Shown: positions 23,378-35,411, numbered from the stretch's first letter. The stretch is DNA of 64,000 nt from Stictocephala bisonia (GCA_035578905.1 JAQJVL010000147.1:1-64000); one strand, 5' to 3'. Notes: generated by a model not told the origin, from the sequence alone. Numbers and translations: made by a program.

Positions 23378-23472
23378 GTTGTATGGGCGGGTGGGTGGGT
23401 CAATACCACCGTACGTGTGCAGGTGGGCGGGTGGGTCAATGCCATTGTACGTGTATGGGTGGGCGGATGGGT
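23378..23472 (+). repeat. 36 bp G-rich minisatellite, 2-3 units
   Basis: GGGCGGGTGGGTGGG, then TCAATACCACCGTACGTGTG. Same family as 14408-14740. Confidence 0.9.
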
Positions 23473-23476
23473 AGTC

Positions 23477-23522
23477 TATGTGCGTGTGCATGCGTGCGTG
23501 TGCGTGCGTGCGCGTACACATG
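23477..23522. repeat. 46 bp alternating purine/pyrimidine tract
   Basis: Every step alternates pyrimidine and purine (TATGTGCGTGTGCATGCGTG and on). Such (TG/CG)n sequence favours Z-DNA. It follows the G-rich minisatellite by only a few bases. Confidence 0.9.
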
Positions 23523-23727
23523 ATACTTCATATTTCTACGAAATATCAGCTAGGTGTTTAAGGTCGGGGAGGGGGAATTTATTGGAATGTGGAAAGCTCG
23601 TCACTAAGTTATCACATCGATAATTATCAGTCGTTTAAATGGTTTAAAGGGATTTAAATATCCACGCCGTTATTTTGAGAAAATTCAACTGTATGTTTTT
23701 TGCCCATAAAAATAAACATGGGCTTTG

Positions 23728-23776
23728 AAGGAGGAGTGAAGTGAGCCCTCAGCAAAACTATGGGGTGGATAGCCCT
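23728..23776 (+). repeat. Short direct repeat, copy 2
   Basis: Second copy of 23318-23370 without the minisatellite. Confidence 0.7.
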
Positions 23777-24779
23777 GAGTAGGTAATTATTTTATAAATA
23801 CTCCTTATAATGTTACAGCTAGCAGTTACAACTATGTAATCCATACCATTTAATACTTGAATTTTTAGATATTTTCAGTTATGTGTTATCAATATAAAAC
23901 TAATTTATGTATTGGATGAAGACAAAAATAAGAGTTTAATCTTTATTCATAAGGCGAATAGAAAAAATATATTTTGAAATTAAGTCGAATACATCTTTCT
24001 TTGTTAGATTAGGTTAGATTTTGTCAGGTAAGAAATATTAGATTAGCCATTTTGTGTTCTTAAATAGTTTTACAACATTTCTGCCATACAAAACAAAAGA
24101 TCTAATTTTTATTTGTATACATTTAGATTGAATGAGCACTAAAATAAATGACAAATGAACACAATTACTGCCGGCTTCTTTATGAGCTATTATACAATCC
24201 AATATGAAATTCTACAAGACCGAGAAATGCGAAGGCAAATAAAAATGATTACAAAAGTATGTTGACCTAAACAGTTTCATGACTTACAGTCGTAAACGGA
24301 GGTGCGCTGAATAAAACTAATCAGCAGATAAAAAAACAGTGGCGACACCTGCGATTCGTGAGGCATTATTCAATCTGGGAGAGGGAAATATTGTTGCGCT
24401 GGGTCAGATATGATAGCGGACATGCAGCTCTGGGATGTCGATAATTGGTTTCCATTAGGAAAATATGAATAGAAACCAGCTTAAAACTTCCTTGTTCATT
24501 TGGTAAAAGTGATATAATCCGTACGGTTCAATTAATGCCCACTGAACTTTGATGCGTGTTTTTATACACAGAATTTTGTAAGATATTAACTTATGTACAA
24601 TCACAGTTTCTTATCTATTTATAAATAATTATCACTTTTCCTGATTAGTAATGTACGAATTTATAATAATCATAGGTATTCAACCTAAGGTAGGACCTAT
24701 TTTATAAAAATAACTATGTATTTCTGGATATTAAAACCTAGCTTCATAAGCTAATTTTCTCAGTTAGATTCTTAATCAG
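23777..24779. other. AT-rich stretch, no gene
   Basis: Nothing recognised. Confidence 0.5.
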
Positions 24780-24980
24780 AGCCATGACAAATTTTGAAAG
24801 ATTTCAGCTGATAATCACCAGCTGTTCATTTGGCATTGGGCTATTAATTAATTACACTTTCTAAGGAATAGTCAGCCTTAGTTTGTTACAATGACCTGTA
24901 TTCGCTCATCTACACTCATCACACTCATTCGAAATCCATATTCGTCCATATCTTTGACGATCGGCGTCTTTAGAATAAAA
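24780..24980 (+). mobile_element. SINE-E copy
   Basis: Contains CAGCTGATAATCACCAGCTG, TTGGGCTATTAATTAATTAC, and the tail CATATTCGTCCATATCTTTG before an A-rich end. Related copies: 35255-35350, 35495-35640, 35855-35995, 38625-38890. It shares its tail with SINE-D. Confidence 0.7.
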
Positions 24981-26600
24981 AAAACTCTGAAAAGTTGTTT
25001 TTAGTTGAAAGCCTTAAATGATTTTGTACATATAATCCCACCTATTTCCAAATATTGTCGTCAATAATGGGGAATAGGTCGTGCGTGAAAATATAAAATA
25101 AAATTAATAATTAATTTTTAACCCTTCACAAACACATATAATGACGGGACTCCCACCATCCCCTTCATGACAATAGTTAGATGTTTTAGGATTAGTAACA
25201 AGGCTACACTCGTATTCTTTTGAATATACCCTAAATAGGCGAGTTTATATATTTTTGAAATAACAATATTTATGAGCTGTCGTAAATGTGTAAGCCTATT
25301 TAATATGGTAACTTTCATATTTTCGTTTGTGATACCTGCTGACCTATTTTAGCCCACTGCTTCACATTATTGGATAGATATCAGTTTAACAATATAGGGG
25401 GACTAATTTAATTTGAACTGTATGTATTTATTTTATTTCATGTTGTTGAAACCATTATTCAGTGCCGTTTGAGTGATATTGTTATCTAGTTTATTTTTTT
25501 TAAACTAGATACAGGAGTTAGGCCACTGTAATTCTATAACCACCTGCAGACCCCTTTCCCAAAACTTAAAAGTTATTTCACGCTCTTGTATATTTATTGT
25601 TTAAATATCAAAGGTGGTTTATGAAAGTCCAATTTTATTTCAAAATACATGAAAAATCATATAAGTAGAATACAAGTAATAGAAACACATTAAAATATCC
25701 CATTCACAAGCTAAACAAAATTTTTAAAAGTCCGCTCTTTATGAGTCTTAAATATATTATTATAAGAATCTTCGTAATAATTTCAAAACACTAACCCCTT
25801 GTAAATTTCTATCTCAATTGAATAAACTGTTGCTTCATAAAATTTACTACGATTCATAAAAGAGTTTCTTGATGACAAAAACCTATCCTAATTTGATAAA
25901 AATTTATGGTTTATGGGTTTATCTTGGTTAACATTTCAGAAATGGGAGGCTTAGCGTAATAATTTTAAGATTGGATACTAGTACTAGGTATATTAAACTA
26001 TTATTTTGTCTTTATGATTATTGTCTATGTAACTGTTTGGTTATTAACTATGCAATAACTGTAATAAACGTTACGTACAATAAATGGTTTCTACTCTCTA
26101 CTAACTTTTATAAATGAATATTAATATTTCTATAAAAACTTGTCAGAAGCAAAAGTAATTGACAAACCCCGAAAATATTGATTTATTAGCGTTATAACAA
26201 AGTGGCATTTCGGGTCTAGTCCAGATATAAGAAATAAGAAAGAGGCTCAATAAAGCTGAGTGCTTTGCCAAAAACAGAGGGGAAACGAGACATAATGAAA
26301 AATATGGGCCAGTATTCATAATCTCGGGCAATTTGGTTTCCGATCTCCACTTTTATTAGTCTCTTTGAAAACTCTGAAAGTCAATACCAATTTCGCTTGT
26401 TGCAAAGATTATCAGTCTAACATTATTAATTTCGTCACTGAATTAAAAATTCTTCCAGTAACCAACATTATTGCTCTTTGAAATCTTAGAAGTTGTTTGA
26501 CGATCGTTCATTTGTAAGTCTTTGACCGTCTGAAGTTTACTTCCATAAGAATTTATGGAAGTATTGTTGAGTTTAATAGCGTCCACTCAAGACTACCCAT
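24981..26600. other. AT-rich stretch, no gene
   Basis: Only short, low-complexity minus frames (25118-25318, 26143-26331) without recognisable domains. Confidence 0.5.
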
Positions 26601-26665
26601 CCACATTACGTCATTGAAGAGCCACCTAACCACCCATACATGTACAGTGTTGTTGTGTTAAAAAC
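26601..26665 (-). repeat. Isolated minisatellite-family monomer
   Basis: CCACCCATACATGTACAGTG resembles one C-rich unit of the 36 bp family. Confidence 0.5.
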
Positions 26666-27207
26666 TAGTGGCTATAGTTCTTAAGAGCCGAATAATGTTT
26701 TCAAGCCACCCCACAGTTTTTCGTAATTTAAATACCAAAAGCTGTATTTGAGTTATAATGTTAAAGGTTGTAGGAATAATCCTTATACTTTTGAAGCATT
26801 TTGATTAAAAATATAGCATTTAAAAATATAATTAAAAATAAAATATAAATTAGTAAAATTGTGTATTTATTTGAAAATGACCAGATATATTTAATCCGTT
26901 CTACTGCACACATTTTTTAACAACAAAATTACGTAATATTGTTTTTAAAACAAGAACTGTTTATTTTTTATAACTGATTGCGTTGTAGATAGTCGTCGCT
27001 GTTTAGAGATTCATACTGAACCTGTCAGAAAAATAATGTTAAAAAATATAACTTCATCATAAGTGGAGTTTATTCACATAAATAAAATTGCATCTAAGAA
27101 TTAAGATATGAGAATGTAGTTTTTTGACTATTGGCCACTTATCTTAGTATAGAATAAAATAAGCAATTTTGTATTCTAAGTATAATGAGATGAAACACCA
27201 TTATATT

Positions 27208-27285
27208 TACCGACTGGACTACTAATAAAGACATAAAGGTCCAGTCGGTATATAGTAAAGACTATAAAGGTCTTTACTATATACC
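27208..27285. repeat. Two adjacent perfect hairpins
   Basis: TACCGACTGGAC (27208-27219) pairs with 27239-27250. Overlapping its end, GGTATATAGTAAAGA (27247-27261) pairs with 27271-27285. The 27247-27250 bases take part in both, so the two folds compete. Confidence 0.8.
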
Positions 27286-27505
27286 GTATATATAGTATAT
27301 GTATTTAGTATATATAATAAAGACATAATGTGAACTAAAGATTATAAGATGAACATTTATTAAAAGGTGACACATTATGGAAACGAGAGAAAATAAATAG
27401 TATTCATTTTGTTTTATTACCCTCCAGAACTGTTATATTATAAAAATAATACTGGTTTAGTTTATCTTTTTCTGTTGTAACAGTTCTTAAATTACATTAC
27501 TACTA

Positions 27506-27781
27506 TGTACATTTCAAAGCATTTAAAGATTCATCATCAGGCTTCCAAAAACATCACTTTATGTCATCTTGAGTTGGATGGAGGGTATGTTCTACTTCAG
27601 TAAAGACTTTATCTGCTAATATTTCTAGTTCTTCATTAGAAGATTTCACTTTATATAATTTCATATATAAATTTATATGATTGTGAAAATAAATCATTAT
27701 AAACAGTTTTATAACATCATATACAAATTTCACACGATACTTCAATATTACCGAAGGACTGTTATTAACTTTAAGAACCAC
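27506..27781 (-). pseudogene. Unrecognised ORF fragment with one in-frame TGA
   Basis: 75 codons from 27781 to a TGA at 27554-27556, then the same frame continues as CFWKPDDESLNALKCT to a TAG near 27506. The C-terminal part before the stop reads TEVEHTLHPTQDDIK and looks protein-like; the N-terminal half is hydrophobic and AT-driven. I do not assign a family. It is probably a transposon remnant in which a Trp codon became TGA. Confidence 0.35.
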
Positions 27782-27789
27782 TGTGTTTT

Positions 27790-28385
27790 AACTTAAATTA
27801 ACTTTTAACTTTTAAGATTTGTTTAAAATCTTATTTTTCCCGAGATAGTTTACAATTTCAAGAAAAGTGTTAAAAATAAAAAATATGAAATGCACGTGTC
27901 GATTAATTTTGAATACATTGTACTAAAATACACTATGTAGAGGGAATTTATAAACTTAAAAAAGTTATTTTATTTTCGTTGAAAATTGACTATGTAGGAA
28001 AACACATTCAATGTTCCATGAGAACAAAACGGCATGCACAAAAACAACGTATTATTAAACAACGTGAAACATATTGATGTATTAAACTGTCATTAAAGGC
28101 TATAAAAGGTATTTCAATAGGCGTACAATCTACTTATAAATGTGAGCAATCGTACAAAACAATCGTACAAAAATCTATGAATTACTTAGCAACCATTTTA
28201 TGAATATTCTAATAATGTAGCAACTGCGAGATTTGTCACTGGAAGTGATAGCTGGAATTATTGTTTGGGCACTGTGAAAGGAGATTCTGGATAGCAAAGT
28301 TGCAGGCATCCCACCCTCTGAGGTCACTGCAACAAGATATGAAGAGAAAACTACTCCTAGGTCAATTTACAGAACTTTTAAGATA
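27790..28385. other. AT-rich stretch, no gene
   Basis: Nothing recognised. Confidence 0.5.
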
Positions 28386-28389
28386 AACT

Positions 28390-28557
28390 AAAAACCTAAC
28401 AGAAGAATCTATCATAACTTAACCGAACCTAAACTAACCTAACCTACATCTCTTATCCTAACCTAACCTAACATAACCTAACCTTACCGAAACTTAACTA
28501 ACCTAACCTACATATCCTAACCTAACAAAACCTAAACTAACCGAACATAACCTAACT
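28390..28557 (-). repeat. Degenerate CCTAA/TTAGG tract
   Basis: Many CCTAAC words interrupted by CCGAAC, CATAAC and AAAC variants over about 165 bp. The unit equals the insect telomere repeat, so this may be an old interstitial telomere-like tract or simply a microsatellite. Confidence 0.7.
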
Positions 28558-29784
28558 CCATTTCAGAGTTCCATTTTGCCTCATACTACTAAGAGACGTT
28601 GTTGAGCGATGTAACCAATTCAGGCTCGCTTGAGTGATATCTGAAAGCATAGTTAAGGTCAAGGATATTAAATATGGTTGAAATGAAATGAAAATGAAAC
28701 AATGTTTGAAGAGGTTAAGTGGCTGGATACTTTGTTTCTTGTTGACGTGAACAGTCACACATTATAAAAGAAACAGTAACTTATTAGAAACAAAAGTTGA
28801 ATTCACTTTATTTAGGTTTCAAGCATTCTTCCTAGATTCACATCTTGCCGATCTGGTAAAATAATTTGGTGATAACACGTAAACATTAACAAAGAAAGTG
28901 ACAGGTAGAGTGGTCATAGATCAAAATATTTAATTTTAACAATAATTTATAAAACATGAAAGACACGATTAACATTTCTGAAAAACGCATTTTAATAATC
29001 AGTTAAAACTTTTAACGTGTATTTCATTTATTGTTTTTCGGGTAAATTTATATTCATTGTTAACTTATATTTAAAAAAGTAGCATATTAGTATAAAAAAT
29101 CGCATTCTGAATATAAATATACCTTTACTGCTTTATCTTGTATAGTTCACGGATTATGTTATTTTTAAATACCCTACTCTAGTGTTTTTAAATTATTTTA
29201 TTAATAACCCTTTATTGTTTCTGTAGAAAATGGTAAACCTTGTCTTGTTATGTTGACAACTCTTTAATCACGCTATTTGGTATAGCCGTTACCCTCGTTA
29301 TTCTTGCTCGTTGTTTTATGCAGGTCTCGTGGACGGGATCTGTTAGACTTATGTAACACTTTCAATGGTAATACTACAATTTCCCGGGGCTTAAAGGCTT
29401 CATTTCAACAGCCGCTTCTTCGCCTGACTCGATAACACAGGTTGGGATCGGAAAATGAAAAGCTTTGGTTCACATTATCACCTAATGTGAGCTGAATTCA
29501 TCACATGATTTATCGCAAATGTACAAAATGATATACCAGTTCTTTTATTTATAAAGGAACTTGCCATACCACATTTAGAAGACATAAATTAAGTCAGCAA
29601 CAGCAGCATCATTAACACAAAACACTGATTTATTTTATCATTGGAATTTTCACACTTATTGTTTACGTGTTCTGACCGTTTATATAAAACATTATATTTT
29701 AACCAGATTAAAGAAAAATCTGAATTATACTCCAATTTGTAAAGTAGTTACATTTTTATAACCATAGTCTAATGTTGTACTATT
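28558..29784. other. Unannotated stretch
   Basis: No gene recognised. A slightly GC-richer patch lies at 29320-29450. Confidence 0.5.
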
Positions 29785-30003
29785 TACCCACCTTCCCATC
29801 ATACACATACTGTAGCATTGGCCCACCCACTCACCTCTAAACGTACAGTGCTATTGACCCACCTTCCCATCCATACACATACCGTGGTGATGACCCACCC
29901 GTCCACTCATACACATACTGTGGTATTGCCCCACCCACTCATCTCTACACGTACAGTGGTAATGACTCACCTGCCCACCCATACACATACGGTGGTAATG
30001 ATG
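29785..30003 (-). repeat. 36-37 bp minisatellite (C-rich on +), about 6 diverged units
   Basis: Units show CATACACATACYGTGGTRWTG followed by CCCACC-type sequence. Its end abuts the 52 bp array. Confidence 0.85.
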
Positions 30004-31158
30004 CTTTAGTTCTGTTAGCCACCACTAAGAACTCTATCGTCACTACACATTGTCGCTTTAGTTCTATTAGCCGTAGTAAGAGCTGTATCGTAACTCCAAA
30101 TTATTGCTGTAGTTCCCTTAGCGGCCCTAAAAGCTCCACATTGGCTGTATCGTAGCTCCACATTGTTGTTTTAGTTCTCTAAGCCTCCACTAAGCGCTCT
30201 ATCGTCGCTCCACATTGTTGCTTTAGTCCTCTTAGTCGCCAATAAGAACCCTATCGTAGCTCCACATTGTTGCTTTAGTTCTCTAAGCCGCCACCAAGCA
30301 CACTATTATCGCACTTTGTTGCTTTAGATCTCTTAGCCACCACTAAATGCTCTATCGTAGCTTCACACTGTTGCTTTAGTTCTCTTAGCCACTACTAAGT
30401 ACTCTATCGTAGCTCCACAATGTTGCTTTAGTTCTCTTAGCCAATACTAAGTACTCTATCGTAGCTCCACAATGTTGCTTTAGTTCTCTTAGCCACTACT
30501 AAGTACTCTATCGTAGCTCCACAATGTTGCTTTAGTTCTCTTAGCCACTACTAAGTACTCTATCGTAGCTCCACATTGTTGCTTTAGTTCTCTTAGCCAC
30601 TACTAAGTACTCTATCGTAGCTCCACAATGTTGCTTTAGTTCTCTTAGCCGCCACTAAGTACTCTATCGTATCTCCACATAGTTGCTTTAGTTCTTCTAG
30701 CCGCCACTAAGAGCTCTATCATCGCTCCACATTGTTGCTTTAGTTCCCTTATCCACCACTAAGTGCTCTATCGTAGCTCCACATAGTTGCTTTAGTTGTC
30801 TTAGCCACCACTAAGTGCTCTATCGTAGCTCAACAAAGTTGCTTTAGTTCTCTTAGCCATCACTAAGAGCTCTATCGTAGCTCCACATAGTTGCTTTAGT
30901 TCTCTTAGCCGCCACTAAGAGCCCTATCGTCTCTACACATAGTTGCTTTAGTTCTCTTAGTCGCCAATAAGAGCTCTATCGTAGCTCCACTTTGTTGCTT
31001 TAGTTCTCTTAGCCGCACTAAGCGTTCTATCGTCGCTCCACATTGTTGTTTTAGTTCTCTTAGCCACCACTAAGAGCTATATCATCGCTCCACATACTTG
31101 CTTTAGTTCCCTTAGCCACCACTAAGAGCTCTGTCGTAGGCCCACATTGTTGCTTTAA
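30004..31158 (+). repeat. 52 bp tandem array, about 22 units
   Basis: The unit reads AGTTCTCTTAGCCACTACTA, then AGTACTCTATCGTAGCTCCA, then CAATGTTGCTTT. Units near 30360-30650 are almost identical, whereas both edges are diverged, the usual pattern of unequal exchange in the array core. No coding frame persists. Confidence 0.95.
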
Positions 31159-32234
31159 GATACAAGTCGCGTGTCGCGCGATATCAGGCTCCAGTTAACT
31201 TAAGCGTAATAGGTTTTCGCCATTTCCGGTCTTTCTTTCCTGCATAGTTGCTCCACATGCAACCCCGTTCATTTCTCGCGTGGCTTCCCCGTTTTAACGA
31301 AACATCCATAAATTAATTATACATTATTAGGGTAATAAATCACACCACCACATTGCTATGTCAAATCTCTGTGTTGTTACTGAAATTCCATGATCGAATT
31401 GTTTTATTTCCTCAGTACTGTTTTTAAAACCGTAATATGAATGAACTGTACAATTAAATTAACTATATAAATTTATTTTTAAATAAATAACAAGTAATAT
31501 ATCTGCCATAACCATGGATTAATTGTTTTTTTTTATAAATGAACTTTTTAGAATCAAATGAATTGGAAGGATACGTTTGAAATGAGTTCATGAAAATGTT
31601 ATGGACACATTACTTAGTATTTCTTTTAAAAAGTAATGATTGATTTAAAAAGAAAAAAAATTTTTTGTTAATACAACCCATTATCCCGGTGACTGAATAG
31701 TCAAAAAGCACAATATGATTCCTTCAAAAATTCTTTGGTGTTTATTACAATTTTAGTTACACTTTCAAATGAAATTATAAAAATCTAAAAGTTTTAGTTG
31801 ACGAACGATTTGATTCACACCAATCAACCATTTAAATGTTATGTTTAATATATTCATAAATTAAAAAAAATTAGATAACTATTTAAAGACAGTCAATAGC
31901 AAATAAAAATCTTAATACTAGATTCCAGGTTTACATGTATATTATTTTCGAGATCTAACATGAATTTAATGTCAATTTACAAAGTTGCAAATTAGGTGCT
32001 TAGGCCTAAGTTGACAACACATATCCAGAGTGTAAGACATTCTATTGATCGACGTAAAATCGAAATAAAAATTAAGACACAAGTATTAATATGCTATTTA
32101 TGAATACAAGAAATTACAACCAGCTCCTTGGCTAATGTGTCGGATTGAAGAGTACAACATTTTTTATAATAAATATTTGATATTGAGAATTCTCCTCTAC
32201 TATTACTTAGTTTAGTATTTTATTGAAATCATTA
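31159..32234. other. AT-rich stretch, no gene
   Basis: Nothing recognised beyond a short CG-rich patch at 31160-31185. Confidence 0.5.
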
Positions 32235-32630
32235 TTCATTATTCATCTCTAAGACACCGATCATAGAGATATGGGCGAATATGAGGGGCGAATGAGTGTA
32301 GATTAACGAGTTTAGTCATTGTTACTATCTAATTTCGACTTAGCTCAGAAAGGACTTTTTATTAATAGCCCAATAGCCAGGGCAACTAATGGGACCTACA
32401 GCTTTACGTGGAATCCACACCATGTAGTGTTGTTCTGCTTTTCAGCTAACTTACAAGTCTGACACTCAGTTCTCTTCTCTACACAACATCTGAACCTTGA
32501 CTACCATTCAACATGTACATACCAGACTTCTCTAGTAGTGTCCACGTTGATGGCAACCATTGAGTGGACGCCGTGTCAGTATTAAGAGGACCGAGCATGT
32601 AACCTATCGCCTACAATCTCCCAAAACTTG
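32235..32630 (-). mobile_element. SINE-D, fuller copy
   Basis: Reverse-oriented match to 17930-18315. On the minus strand it runs from a head containing CATTGGTTG-like words complementary to GATGGCAACCATTGAGTGGA, through GGAATCCACACC/ACGTAAAGCTGTAGGTCCC, to a tail ending in ATGAATAATGAATAATGA-type repeats near 32235. Length about 390 bp. Confidence 0.75.
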
Positions 32631-33179
32631 AATGTGAAGTTTACAACAGGACTTATGTAACGGGTTCTCCTAACTTAGTGAATTATGTTTATTTAAAGCG
32701 TGAATTCACAATACATGGAAAGTGAAGTTCATGAAGTTAGTTTAAAATGAATAAGTATATATTTATGTACGTGATAAATATAGTTAATTATGATTTCCAT
32801 GGTTAGTTTGAGTTGTTTACAAGTAGTGAGTGTTGATGTACATCATTTATTTAAACTTCTCCGATTTCATTGTGCTTTTTTGTCTAAATTAGTTTATTAT
32901 AAAATAACAACCCCTTACAGTTTGCAGCAACCCCGTTACATTTCAATTTAAAACTAAATTTTCAGTCAAAAAACTAAAAAATTATACAAAAATATGCACA
33001 CATTAAAAATAATAATCGACTATTGTGATATTAAAATTAGTTATTTACAATTTAATATTTAGTCAAACGTAATGTCTCCATATTTTGAAAAAAATTTACT
33101 TTTAAAAAGTAACGTTTTAGAAATTATTAAAATAAAACAATAAAAGTAACTTGTAAACAATAAAACCCATTAAAGTCAC

Positions 33180-33215
<36 letters not shown>

Positions 33216-33799
33216 AATGCCAATGATTGAAGATCAAAATAAGAGGCACAACCTATTTGATAATATATTCATACAATTCGACTTCTTTGAACTGAGTCAA
33301 ACTATCAAATATATAATTTACTATCGATTTATCCGAAGCAGTTAAATGTATTCGAAAACTTAGCATGCATACAGTACTTGATTCCAACTTATATTTAAGA
33401 AGTATTTTGTCATAAATCGACTAAGCTTACGTGACATATCGCAATAACATAAATTCATGGTAACAACAACTAAGTAATCAGTAGCCAACAAAAACAAAGT
33501 TGGCGTAGTATTATTCGTGCCCTTAGAGTAGAAGTAAAGTGGAAACGAAAGTAAGTTGGAGTGATAAGGGACACTTGGAATGGCACGCATACCTCAACGA
33601 CCTCTCTCTCTCTTATGTTTTTCTGGCCGAACTATTCATTTTCTAGCTTTTAAAAAAAGATATAAGTATATAGTTTCGTTCTACCCTATGCGAACAATTA
33701 TTTTACTGCGTTTATTGGTTGAGGTACATTTCAATTTCGTGTGGATTTTTGTAGGGAGAATACTGAGTTAAGCTACAGTTCAAGTCACCTGTTAGACGA
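32631..33799. other. AT-rich stretch with a 30-base poly(A) run
   Basis: Poly(A) at 33184-33213. Short frames at 33360-33590 and 33580-33771 have no recognisable domain. Confidence 0.5.
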
Positions 33800-33948
33800 A
33801 CTCATTTCTATTTTGTAGGCTCGTTGGACGATCGATTTATCGTGACTTCCGAAACAAGGAAGTGACTTAGGGACACCTTCATGGTCACAAAGGGAATCGT
33901 ACCCAGACTAGCTGCGTGGCAAGCCACTGCCTTAGCTAAGGCCGCTTT
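33800..33948 (-). mobile_element. SINE-A copy (tRNA-derived head), abutting a Penelope fragment
   Basis: The minus strand begins AAGCGGCCTTAGCTAAGGC and GTGGCTTGCCACGC, matching the head at 50903 downward. The B-box is degraded (GGGTACGATTCCC instead of GGGTTCGATTCCC). It continues with GTTTCGGAAGTCACG. The head end meets the Penelope-like sequence at about 33949. Confidence 0.75.
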
Positions 33949-34294
33949 GGATGTGATTTACAAAATTAATTGTACAGACTGTGATAAATTCTATATTGGA
34001 CAAACTGGAAGACCATTCAAAACACGCTTTCAAGAACATATACAAGCTCTCAGAAGCTATAACACAACTACAATGAAATCCACATTCGCAGAACACTTGC
34101 TCTTTACGTACACAAAAATGGAAGAAAACATGAAAATATTAAATTTTATGAAAAAGAGCAAGAAAATGAATGCAACAGAAGAATTACATATATATTTAGC
34201 ACAACAAGAAAATCCAGTGAACATGTTGAACACACAAATCAATTATACAAACCCTATTTTTAATAAGATTCGAAACATTAAAAATTATAACTAA
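33881..34294 (+). pseudogene. Penelope-like element C-terminus with GIY-YIG endonuclease domain
   Basis: An open frame of 137 codons. Only codons from about 33950 on belong to the element: residues 24-50 carry the GIY-YIG start, with VIYKINCTDCDKFYIGQTGR and then FKTRFQEH. The paired cysteines (CTDC), YIG, the Arg and the Glu-His match the endonuclease at the end of Penelope-like retroelements, which cuts target DNA for insertion. The following 90 residues, Lys- and Asn-rich with EELHIYLAQQENPVNMLN, fit the usual C-terminal extension. The reverse transcriptase is absent (5' truncation). The first 23 residues, from the Met at 33881, are antisense SINE-A read in frame, so the start is accidental. 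The complete GIY-YIG core is open. Confidence 0.85.
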
Positions 34295-34514
34295 AAATAT
34301 CACCAACTTATCCATATTCATCAATATTTACAAAAACCAAATGTTTTACAATTTAAAAAAAATTTATATACTCAACTTAATTATTTAATTTACACTAGAA
34401 AATGACAATAAAGTCGAAACATGTTGTGTAATGAGTTTTAATAAAAAAAATATAAGGGTACTCAGTTTTTTAATTTATTACATCCTAATATATATATAAT
34501 ACGTGTTATATAAT
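34295..34514 (+). other. Probable 3' UTR of the Penelope-like fragment
   Basis: AT-rich, with GTCGAAACATGTTG near 34410. GTCGAAAC resembles the end of a hammerhead core, but I see no CTGATGA partner at a suitable distance. Confidence 0.35.
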
Positions 34515-34632
34515 TTTACTTAATATAGTGATACCACAAATACTTTTTGTCAAAAGTCACATCCGAGATGTCACGAGTTCAGTGAGGAACGGGGTTGGCA
34601 CGTCAAGCGTGCATGGGTGTCCCCTAGTTTTT
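34515..34632 (+). repeat. Dispersed repeat K, copy 2
   Basis: Matches the reverse complement of 12530-12655, ending GCGTGCATGGGTGTCCCCTA. It lies right after the Penelope fragment and may be its 3' end or a separate insertion. Confidence 0.65.
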
Positions 34633-35254
34633 TATAATAATTGTCGTGCGTTTTAGATGATTTATTTAGTAATTGCGTGATTAAGTATCTTCCTACAAAT
34701 AAATAAATATTATAATGACAATTTAAAAAAGTTAACAATTAAATGTAAACAGATAATTTTATTTGTACTGTTTCAATGTATATTCAAAGATATATTTAAA
34801 ATATAAAACTTACAATATTTTAATTTAATTTAAGAACTAATTAATTAACTAAATTTAGATGAAAACGTCACTATCCCTTATATTAAACATCAAATTTTCC
34901 CCAGATATATAGGCTCTACTGATCCTACATGTTGGCCAACTCGATGTAGTTGCATTGCCATAATTATATTCAGGGAATTCCTTAGTGCTAAGAAAATATG
35001 AATTTAAGACCAATACAGAAAATTTAACATACATAATATAATATTCTTAGTTAACTGGCTACACGTTATTAGTAGACTGAATATAGTTACCCATTTGAAG
35101 CGTAGATCATTTAAAATTGAGGAAAATGTATTGTAAACTCAAAAATAAATGTCATTCTCTCTTACCGATCATTCATCTATCTTACAGTTCCAGCTATCAG
35201 CCTGTCATAAAAATTAAAGGAGAAAATTTTCAACAAATGAAATTCATTTATTTA
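34633..35254. other. AT-rich stretch, no gene
   Basis: Nothing recognised. Confidence 0.5.
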
Positions 35255-35350
35255 TAATTTATTCTTAAGGCACCGATCATCAATATATGGGTGAATATGG
35301 TTTTCGAATGAGTGTGATGATTGTAGATGAGCAAACGTAGTGTGCTTCGA
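35255..35350 (-). mobile_element. SINE-E tail fragment
   Basis: Contains GGCACCGATCATCAATATAT and CGAATGAGTGTGATGATTGT, matching 38632-38720 and the complement of 24900-24970. Confidence 0.7.
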
Positions 35351-35411
35351 GGTACTGTTTAACAAGAAGATGATATGTGTATAGCTATTTCGTCTTCCCT
35401 ACGAGGGATCA

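Noticed and set aside
27554..27556. Selenocysteine TGA
   Set aside because: No known selenoprotein context or SECIS-like hairpin; a decayed Trp codon is simpler.
27480..27560. Hammerhead ribozyme (CTGATGA ... GAAA on the minus strand)
   Set aside because: No convincing stem II between the two core parts, and no closing stems seen.
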